DNA of 64,000 nt, taken from Liolophura sinensis (taxonomy: Eukaryota > Mollusca > Polyplacophora > Chitonida > Chitonidae). Of this stretch, positions 55,350 through 64,000 are shown one piece after another (position 1 is the stretch's first letter; each line of letters begins with the position of its first letter). The stretch covers positions 92,311,805 to 92,375,804 of the forward strand of contig NC_088295.1 in NCBI RefSeq assembly GCF_032854445.1, given 5' to 3'. The notes beneath the pieces were generated by a model, which had not been told where the DNA came from, searched no databases, and saw only the letters and a program-made list of their open reading frames with translations. A program made the translations under genes and the position numbers.

Positions 55350-58300
55350 ATGGCCTCGAAACTGAAAACTGCGCTGGAAGGATGGGAGAATTGGCAAATT
55401 GCTGTTGCAGTCGGGGCGCCGATTGCGCTAGGACTAGCTGGTCTCTGGTATTATAAACTGTCAAATTCAAACAAGACAGTCGACAAGTCGAATAAAGCGA
55501 AGGGTGACACGGAACCCGTGTCCCAGAAAACTGACGCCCAGGTATTCATGCTTGCAACAACAACACCTCCATACCTATAAAACGCTACTACCGGTATCTG
55601 GCGGATTGTGAATATGCTAATACTCTGCGTTCGATCCCTTTATTATCGCCATCACAGGGAACAGTTTCTGCCTGTTTCTTGGATAGATCGAATGTGGCAC
55701 TAACTGTAGTACAGTTATACGCTGACACTGACTGATACTTGTCAGTGATATAAGCTGTGTATTTGACATAATTCAACGCATGTGCAAGTCAGTCTGAACA
55801 TGCACTGACAGCTTAGCAAGCCAACAAAACATGCAAGTGTTGACTTCATTGTAAAAACTGCTGTCTTTGTGATAAGTATTCTTGTTTTGAAGGCAGTCAT
55901 GGATTTTTGTGACCTTTGAGACATGTTTCAAATAGTGCGTTTTGGCAGGTTCCCAAAAGTTACACTGTTCATGTACATGTATGTCATATATTTGCATGTT
56001 GGTACACGTAGTGCACAAAATAATCCATTTTAATGTTCACCACAGTATTATTCCACCTCAGAATTAAAATCTAAAGTTTCCAGCATTCAAGCATGTAAAA
56101 TAGTTGAGAAAATACATGCACTGGTTGGTTAATTGTCAGCAGAATGATAAAGTTGATTTTGGGAAAGGCGAGGGTTGACACCTGTTTTCAATAGTTCAGT
56201 GGCTATTTCAGGGTTGCCACAGTCATGAAGCAATCTGAAAAGTCATGGATATATTTCCCAGTCATGGATTGTCATAAAAAAAATCATAAATTTTGAAAAG
56301 TTAAGAGAATGTAATGATTTTTTTTCTTAAATGTAGACAGGTATACTTGTATCAGTATGACATATCATTTGACCACACTTTTCCCCAGTGTTTGCCTACA
56401 CTTGTCCCAGTGTTGTGAAGAAAGTGCCTCACACCTCTTGTTTTTCATATCACATTTTGGTTGAGTTATGGTGTGCAAGTGAGAGACTTGAACAGCTAGT
56501 AGCAAAGACTTTCACGGAAGAAAACAAATTTTTGGGGCATTCAGAGTCTTGTATAACAGACTTAGGAATTTAGAGAAGAGAAAATATATTGTGTGTTAAA
56601 TGCACAATGCACACACAGTCTGTTGGTGGATTAGGTGGCTAAAAGACAAGATGTGGAAACGATAGTCATCTACAGTAAAAATAATTGCACTCTGAAGACA
56701 GGTTTTTCAGATTTGATCAGCTTGCATGAATAAATCATGAATTTGATCTTATTTGATCAGTGGCAACCCTGCTATTTACGTAGAAAGAATCTCAGAGAGA
56801 CAGTAGTTCCAATTGTTCTGTCAGGGCAAAAAACTAGATGATCATGAACACCTGAAACAACAGATACACGCAGTGCTTTGTGAGAGACTCGTAGAATGTG
56901 TACAGCTGTCTATACCTACTGGTGATTAAGAGTGGTGGGTGAAGGAAATATCAGATAATGGTTATGATATCAGATAATGGTTATGATATCAGATTATTGC
57001 TAAAGATATGCAGGAAATTCACAGTTTTATTACAACGATACTATTTCCCTTCCAGCTAAAGTTAGAAAAAGCTCAAGAGGCCAAAGTTAAAGGAAACAAA
57101 TACTTCAAAGGAGGACGATATGACCTTGCCATTGAGTGTTATACAGAGGCTATCAGGATGTGTCCTGACAATCAGGCTTCTGATCTGGCCACCTTTCATC
57201 AAAACAGAGCAGCAGCATGAGCAACTTGTGAGTACCTATAATGGCCATCCGAAGTCATACATGTAATTCATCATAAAAATTATATGTGTACAATATAGGA
57301 AATATTTAGGAACATATTTAGGAGAAGTGCTTTGCTGGCAAAACATTTTTAGCAAACCAACAAAGTGAAACAAAGCACTGTCTGTGTGACTGCAGACCAT
57401 TAGCTTAATTAAAAAATTGCTGGTGGGTATATCATTAAACTATTTCTGGTGTGGGTATCATTAAACTATTTCTGGTATGGGTATCATTAAACTATTTCTG
57501 GTATGGGTATCATTAAACTATTTCTGGTGTGAGTATCATTAAACTATTTCTGGTATGGGTATCATTAAACTATTTCTGGTATGGGTATCATTAAACCATT
57601 TCTGGTGTGAGTATCATTAAACTATTTCTGGTATGGGTATCATTAAACCATTTCTGGTATGGTATCATTAAACTATTTCTGGTATGGGTATCATTAAACC
57701 ATTTCTGGTGTGAGTATCATTAAACTATTTCTGGTATGGGTATCATTAAACTATTCCTGGTGTGGGTATCATTAAACCTATTTCTGGTATGGGTATCATT
57801 AAACCATTTCTGGTGTGAGTATCATTAAACTATTTCTGGTATGGGTATCATTAAACCATTTCTGGTGTGAGTATCATTAAACTATTTCTGGTATGGGTAT
57901 CATTAAACTATTCCTGGTATGGGTATCATTAAACTATTCCTGGTATGGGTATCATTAAACTATTTCTGTTGTGAGTATCATTAAACTATTTCTGGTGTGG
58001 GTATCATTAAACTATTTCTGTTGTGAGTATCATTAAACTATTTCTGGTGTGGGTATCATTAAACTATTTCTGTTGTGAGTATCATTAAACTATTTCTGGT
58101 ATGGGTATCATTAAACTATTCCTGGTGTGGGTATCATTAAACTATTTCTGTTGTGAGTATCATTAAACTATTTCTGGTGTGGGTATCATTAAACTATTTC
58201 TGTTGTGAGTATCATTAAACTATTCCTGGTGTGGGTATCATTAAACTATTTCTGTTGTGAGTATCATTAAACTATTCCTGGTATGGGGTATCATTAACTA

Positions 58301-61300
58301 TTCCTGGTATGGGTATCATTAAACTATTTCTGGTGTAGATATCATTAAACTATTTCTGCTATGGGTATCATTAAACTATTTCTGGTATGGGTATCATTAA
58401 ACCATTTCTGGTGTGAGTATCATTAAACTATTTCTGGTATGGGTATCATTAAACCATTTCTGGTGTGAGTATCATTAAACTATTCCTGGTATGGATATCA
58501 TTAAACCATTTCTGGTGTGAGTATCATTAAACTATTTCTGGTATGGGTATCATTAAACCATTTCTGGTGTGAGTATCATTAAACTATTTCTGGTATGGGT
58601 ATCATTAAACTATTTCTGGTATGGGTATCATTAAACTATTCCTGGTATGGGTATCATTAAACTATTTCTGCTATGGGTATCATTAAACTATTCCTGGTAT
58701 GGGTATCATTAAACCATTTCTGGTGTGAGTATCATTAAACTATTTCTGGTGTGGGTATCATTAAACTGTTCCTGGTGTGGGCGTCATTAAACTATTCCTG
58801 GTGTGGGCGTCATTAAACTATCCCTGGTGTGGGTATCATTAAACTATTCCTGGTGTGGGTATCATTAAAGTGTCTCTGGTGTGAGTATCATTAAACTATC
58901 CCTGGTGTGGGTATCATTAAACTATTCCTGGTGTGGGTATCATAATATTTAAGTTTGGCATGAACAGAAATCAAATAAAGCCCAAAACATTCTCAGGTCA
59001 ATAGCTAAGTACCCTAAATGATCTGAAATTTTGCAAACAATAGTGCATAAGTAGGCATATTAATGTCACAAAATATTATTTTTGGCTCTGAAAGTTACAT
59101 CTTTTCAGTACAATACCATCCCATGTTTCAAGCAAACCTCAAAACATCTTTCAAAAATCAATAGAACTCTCAGAATCAGGAAAAATGGGCAGGTTAGTCA
59201 TGGATGGAATTTAGTGTCATTTAGGGTATCAGCTTTTGAAGGGAATTTCTTTGCTTTTATTCTGTTTGTACTGAACATGTGCTGAAAGGTAGTAAGAAAA
59301 TTTGATTACTAACATATTCAAGCTTGTCTTGTGAGAACAAAAAAGGTATTAATAATGATTTTAGATGTGTTAGCCTTTCAGTGTAGAGTAGTTTATTTGA
59401 GGAAGATTACTAACATGAAGGCAAAGCACAGCATACCTTATATAGTGCAGTATTTCGTTACCATTGGCATTGTATTCCTGTATATTTTTATACAGAAAAA
59501 CAATGAGAAAGTGATTGAAGATTGCAACCGTGCTTTGGAGCTGCATAACAGATATGTAAAGGCCTTTTTTAGACGCGCTAAGGCTTTCGAGCAAACAGGA
59601 CAACTGACAAATTCTCTGGAAGGTAAGCAGAAGGTGTAAGTTCACTCTCAAATAAAATGATGTAGAATTGTATAACATATTGTTATCATGAGTATCCCTA
59701 TACCCACTTGGGGGTTTAATGACACAGGAGCCTCTCACCAATGCGGTCACTGTGAGTTCAAGTCCAGCTCATGCTGGCTTCCTCTCCGGCTATATGTGGG
59801 AAGGTCTTGAAGCAACCTGCAGATGGTCATGGGTTTCCACGGGCTCTACCCAGTTTCCTCTCACCATAATGCTGGTCGCTGTCATATAAGTGAAATATTT
59901 TTGAGTATGGCGTAAAACACCAATCAAATAAATAAATAAAAAAATTTTTTTCTTGGAGTTACAAATGTAAACTGAATTCTTTTCTTCAAATTTGAGATAA
60001 TATGAGGATTTATCTCTGGATGTGAAATACACAAAATGGTCCACTTTCAACCATTATACAACTTTTTCAGTTCAAAATATTTCAAAAAAACAGTGTTGTA
60101 AATATAAACTTATAGTTTATAAATAATACAGGTAAATCATTTAGGGCTAGTTTGTTTTTTTCTTCAAATTTGAGATAATATGAGGATTTATCTCTGGATG
60201 TGAAATACACAAAATGGCCCACTTTCAACCATTATGCAACTTTTTCAGTTCAAAATATTTCAAAAAAACAGTGTTGTAAACTTATAGTTTATAAATAATA
60301 CAGGTAAATCATTTAGGGCTAGTTTGTGAGTTATCACATTGTACATAGGTAAATCATTTAGGGCTAGTTTGTGAGTTATCACATTGTACATAGGTAAATC
60401 ATTTAGGGCTAGTTTGTGAATTATCACATTGTACATAGGTAAATCATTTAGGGCTAGTTTGTGAATTATCACATTGTACATAGGTAAATCGTTTAGGACT
60501 AGTTTGTGAGTTATCACATTGTACATAGGTAAATCATTTAGGGCTAGTTTGTGAGTTATCACATTGTACATAGGTAAATCGTTTAGGACTAGTTTGTTAG
60601 TTATCACATTGTACATAGGTAAATCATTTAGGGCTAGTTTGTTAGTTATCACATTGTACATAGGTAAATCGTTTGGGGCTTGTTTGTGAATTATCACATT
60701 TGTGAAGGTTAAAGAATGTCCACCCAGATCTTGATATTTTAAATAAATACTCTAGTTAGTTGTGTGCTTTGGTGACCCAAAACTATTTAATAAATCTCCA
60801 CAAAGATCTTAGCATCATTCACTTGGTGCAATTTTCAATTAACTGGGGTATGAGTAAAAAAAAAAAAATACTGTGCGAACTGTATGAGTCCATGGTCCTG
60901 TTTATTTTTAGTGAAATTAGTTTGGAGGGGGGCAGAGCATAAATATTTTTTAGGTTCATCGAGGTACAAACGCAAAAAATTGACTTATCAGAAAGAACTT
61001 TATTGCTTAAACACAAAGAAAATTTAATTATTTAAATTTGTAGTCAATGTAAATTTCCACACAATGTATGACAAACAGGAATCATCGTTGATGGAGAAAA
61101 TTGTGCAAGTTTTACATTAAAGTAACAGTGATCCAAAAAAAGAACATATCTGGATATGACCATTCTGGTCCATGGATTATGTATATAGTTTTTGCATTAA
61201 GGCTCAGTTTGTCTATTTCTATGATTTTAATACTGGGGGATTTGTTTATTACAAGGTGGCCTATCAAACGCATCGATAGTAAAATTTAGTGTGTACTATT

Positions 61301-63783
61301 GGTGTGTCTTTAGTATTTTGTTGCATTGTTGTATTTGACAGTTGTAACGGCCTTGTATGGAGGTATTAAAAAATCAGATCAGCATATAGTGTTATAAGTT
61401 TCTCTTTTTGAGATAATTGGGTAAATAGACACATTAACAAAGAAATTGTAATAAGGATATAATCAAATTCTTTATAATCTAATCGTTATCTCAGTCTGAC
61501 CCTGTTTTGTCAAATTATGTTTTCCAGATATAAAATCAGTGTGCAGCACACTTTGTGTCTGGCACTATTGTGAACACTGTGGTTTATGTGAAAAGACTGG
61601 TCACCAGATATGTGTGCTTTTCTTGTCAGATAGAACAGCGGTGTGCGGTCATATGTGTGTTTGTGTTGTCAGATATAACAGCGGTGTGTAGTCATGTGTG
61701 TGTTTTTGTTGTCAGATATAACAGCAGTGTGCAGTCATGTGTGTGTTTTTGTTGTCAAATATAGCAGCAGTGTGCAGTCATGTACATTTTTGTTGTCAGA
61801 TATAACAGCAGTTTGCAGTCATGTACGTTTTTGTTGTCAGATATAACAGCAGTGTGCAGTCGTGTGTTTTTGTTGTCAGATATAACAGCAGTGTGCAGTC
61901 ATGTATGTTTTTGTTGTCAGATATAACAGCAGTGTGCAGTCATGTATGTTTTTGTTGTCAGATATAACAGCAGTGTGCAGTCATGTGTGTGTTTTTGTTG
62001 TCAGATATAACAGCAGTGTGTAGTCATGTACATTTTTGTTGTCAGATATAACAGCAGTTTGCAGTCATGTGCGTTTTTGTTTTCAGATATAACAGCAGTG
62101 TGCAGTCATGTGCGTTTTTGTTGTCAGATATAACAGCAGTGTGCAGTCGTGTGTGTGTTTTTGTTGTCAGATATAACAGCAGTGTGCAGTCATGTGTGTG
62201 TTTTTGTTGTCAAATATCGCAGCAGTGTGCAGTCGTGTGTTTTTGTTGTCAGACATAACAGCAGTGTGCAGTCATATATGTGTTTTTGTTGTCAGATATA
62301 ACAGCAGTGTGCAGTTGTGTGTTTTGTTGTCAGATATAACAGTGGTGTGTAGTCATGTGTGTTTTTGTTGTCAGATATAACAGCAGTGTGCAGTCATGTG
62401 TGTTTTTGTTGTCAGATACAACAGTGGTGTGTAGTCATATGTGTGTTTTTGTTTTCAGATATAACAGCAGTGTGCAGTCGTGTGTTTTTGTTGTCAGATA
62501 TAACAGCGGTGTGTAGTCATGTGTGTTTTTGTTGTTAGATATAACAGCAGTTTGCAGTCATGTGTGTGTTTTGTTGTCAGATATAACAGCGGTGTGTAGT
62601 CATGTGCGTTTTTGTTGTCAGATATAACAGTAGTATGCAGTCATGTGTGTGTTTTTGTTGTCAGATATAACAGCAGTCATGTGCGTTTTTGTTGTCAGAT
62701 ATAACAGCAGTGTGCAGTCATGTATGTTTTTGTTGTCAGATATAACAGCAGTGTGCAGTCATGTATGTTTTTGTTGTCAGATATAACAGCAGTGTGTAGT
62801 CATGTACATTTTTGTTGTCAGATATAACAGCAGTTTGCAGTCATGTGCGTTTTTGTTTTCAGATATAACAGCAGTGTGCAGTCATGTGCGTTTTTGTTGT
62901 CAGATATAACAGCAGTGTGCAGTCATGTGCGTTTGTGTTGTCAGATATAACAGCAGTGTGCAGTCATGTACATTTTTGTTGTCAGATATAACAGCAGTTT
63001 GCAGTCATGTGCGTTTTTGTTTTCAGATATAACAGCAGTGTGCAGTCATGTACATTTTTGTTGTCAGATATAACAGCAGTTTGCAGTCATGTGCATTTTT
63101 GTTGTCAGATATAACAGCAGTGTGCAGTCATGTATGTTTTTGTTGTCAGATATAACAGCAGTGTGCAGTCATGTATGTTTTTGTTGTCAGATATAACAGC
63201 AGTGTGTAGTCATGTACATTTTTGTTGTCAGATATAACAGCAGTTTGCAGTCATGTATGTTTTTGTTGTCAGATATAACAGCAGTCATGTGCGTTTTTGT
63301 TGTCAGATATAACAGCAGTGTGCAGTCATGTATGTTTTTGTTGTCAGATATAACAGCAGTGTGCAGTCATGTATGTTTTTGTTGTCAGATATAACAGCAG
63401 TTTGCAGTCATGTGCATTTTTGTTGTTAGATATAACAGCAGTGTGCAGTCATGTACATTTTTGTTGTCAGATATAACAGCAGTTTGCAGTCATGTGTGTT
63501 TTTGTTTTCAGATATAACAGCAGTGTGCAGTCATGTGCGTTTTTGTTGTCAGATATAACAGCAGTGTGCAGTCGTGTGTTTTTGTTGTCAAATATAGCAG
63601 CAGTGTGCAGTCATGTGTGTTTTTGTTGTCAGATATAACAGCAGTGTGCATTCATGTGTGTTTTTGTTGTCAGATATAACAGCAGTGTGTATTATGGAGA
63701 ACTTTGATAACCAGCAAAGCCTCCTCATGGCAGACAGGGTGCTAAAGGAGTTGGGGAAAACCAAGGCTAGGGAGGCATTCAAG
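55350..63783 (+). CDS. TOMM70: TOM70 mitochondrial import receptor, 5' part (exons 1-4); continues beyond window
   Basis: Outer mitochondrial membrane receptor that takes preproteins from Hsp70/Hsp90 by its TPR domain. Exons: 55350-55541, 57056-57227, 59496-59622, 63674-63783; donor after the last at 63784. Exon 1 (64 codons, start MASKLKTALEGWENWQ) has one membrane anchor (AVAVGAPIALGLAGLWYY) and a Lys-rich linker. Exon 2 has TPR 1 (KVKGNKYFKGGRYDLAIECY, then DLATFHQNRAAA). Exon 3 gives EKVIEDCNRALELHNRYVKA, FFRRAKAFEQ. Exon 4 gives ITAVCIMENFDNQQSLLMAD. Order and motifs match human TOM70 as recalled. Exon 2 as given is 172 nt where 174 is needed: after NRAAA a 2-base gap makes an immediate TGA (57218-57220), with the expected sequence resuming as GAGCAACTT before the donor. 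Either an assembly error or a true frameshift. Confidence 0.92.
57418..58945 (+). repeat. Minisatellite, 26-bp unit, about 58 copies, TOM70 intron 2
   Basis: Unit GGTATCATTAAACTATTTCT followed by GGTATG, with subtypes GGTGTGA, TTGTGA and GGTGTGG before GTATCATT. Many units therefore contain GTGAGTAT, a strong donor match. The array starts about 190 bases after the real exon 2 donor (CTTGTGAGTACC), with which it shares TTGTGAGTA. Confidence 0.96.
59716..59945 (+). mobile_element. SINE (family A), 5'-truncated
   Basis: Begins AATGACACAGGAGCCTCTCA and contains B box GTGAGTTCAAGTCCAGCTCA, body ACCATAATGCTGGTCGCTGT, and GGCGTAAAACACCAATCAAA with (AAAT)n tail. The A-box head is missing. TOM70 intron 3. 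Confidence 0.88.
59975..60325. repeat. Two-copy tandem duplication, about 172-bp unit
   Basis: Both copies run TTCTTCAAATTTGAGATAAT, ATGAGGATTTATCTCTGGAT through to GGTAAATCATTTAGGGCTAG. The second copy leads directly into the 45-bp array, whose unit is the end of this duplication. Confidence 0.88.
60295..60700. repeat. Minisatellite, 45-bp unit, about 9 copies, TOM70 intron 3
   Basis: Unit GAGTTATCACATTGTACATA, GGTAAATCATTTAGGGCTAG, TTTGT. Because 45 is a multiple of three, the minus strand has one open frame repeating 15 residues (YNVITHKLALNDLPM); this has no other sign of being a gene. Confidence 0.93.
61518..63673 (+). repeat. Minisatellite, about 41-bp unit, about 50 copies, made from the TOM70 exon 4 acceptor junction
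   Basis: Each unit is GTGTTTTTGTTGTCAG followed by ATATAACAGCAGTGTG, then CAGTCATGT. The first sixteen bases after the AG are identical to the start of exon 4 (63674 onward, codons for DITAVC), and some units (TGTGTAGTCATG) match further. Length varies 39-43 bp through TG and T-run slippage. The true exon is the final copy of the array. The 5' boundary is degenerate (61518-61610). Confidence 0.95.
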
Positions 63784-64000
63784 GTTTGTGGATGGCCAAA
63801 GTGTTTCTGTTCCTTTCTGTGGCATTTTCCTTGAATTGATATTGACAGTGTATATAGCAGTCATTAGTAGAACTTGGTGATAGCATGCTCATCTCTGTCA
63901 TGTTTAAGGCCTATCAAAATGATGTCCTCAAATGTAAATCAATCAACCTTTGGAAAGCAGAATACTTGTTTGATGGAATGTAAATCTTATTGCAATTGGC
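63784..64000 (+). other. Start of TOM70 intron 4
   Basis: Opens with GTTTGTGG after the AAG that ends exon 4. No further TOM70 exon is visible before the window ends. Confidence 0.7.

Noticed and set aside
57056..57227. TOM70 as a processed or dead pseudogene because of the TGA in exon 2
   Set aside because: Gene has introns, intact splice sites and intact exons 1, 3 and 4; a single 2-base discrepancy is more simply an assembly error, so it is kept as a gene and the break reported.
60260..60697. Minus-strand 145-codon frame of 15-residue repeats
   Set aside because: A 45-bp minisatellite in frame by arithmetic only; lies in a TOM70 intron.
61555..63834. Plus-strand frames rich in CVFVVRYNSSVQS-like repeats, some running into TOM70 exon 4
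   Set aside because: Intron array read-through; the real exon starts at the last AG (63673/63674), fixed by phase with exon 3.

Overview
The window is animal nuclear DNA, most likely from a lophotrochozoan and probably a mollusc. The genes have many small exons with GT-AG introns, the background is AT-rich, and tRNA-derived SINEs of a type I associate with molluscs are scattered throughout. The organism call rests on gene families and SINE style only; no species is assigned.

Layout. (1) 53-11680, plus strand: the 3' part (21 exons, about 1125 residues) of the ciliary gene CFAP44, with a polyadenylation signal at 12017. (2) 17045-25257, minus strand: a complete five-exon ZDHHC23-like palmitoyltransferase (450 residues), convergent with CFAP44. 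(3) 30925-50602, minus strand: a complete Na+/K+-ATPase alpha subunit gene (21 constitutive coding exons, with two alternative first exons; 1033 or 1034 residues), ending in KETYY with its 3' UTR and polyadenylation signal. (4) 55350-63783, plus strand: the first four coding exons of the mitochondrial import receptor TOM70, divergent from the ATPase and running out of the window. The remainder is introns, intergenic DNA, at least three SINE families, a decayed Penelope-like reverse transcriptase, microsatellites and large minisatellites.

The most striking observation concerns the minisatellites. Four large arrays in three different genes are built from a splice junction: each repeat unit contains the intron end plus the first (or last) 16-36 nt of the adjoining exon. 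They are: ZDHHC23 intron 3 (56-bp unit, about 63 copies, acceptor of the exon after the DHHC exon); ZDHHC23 intron 1 (53-bp unit, about 30 copies, acceptor of exon 2); TOM70 intron 3 (about 41-bp unit, about 50 copies, acceptor of exon 4); and a CFAP44 intron (71-bp unit, about 10 copies, donor of the preceding exon). A fifth CFAP44 intron (6354-6983) is a degenerate array that also carries copies of its flanking exon ends, and a TOM70 26-bp array carries a donor-like GTGAGTAT. The genes therefore contain roughly 150 decoy splice sites. The very long open frames across 17.9-21.5 kb are by-products of a stop-free repeat and are not proteins.

The genes do not form a pathway: ciliary axoneme, protein palmitoylation, ion pumping and mitochondrial import. 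However, CFAP44, ZDHHC23 and TOMM70 all map (from memory) to human 3q12-q13, so the neighbourhood looks like a retained ancient linkage group.
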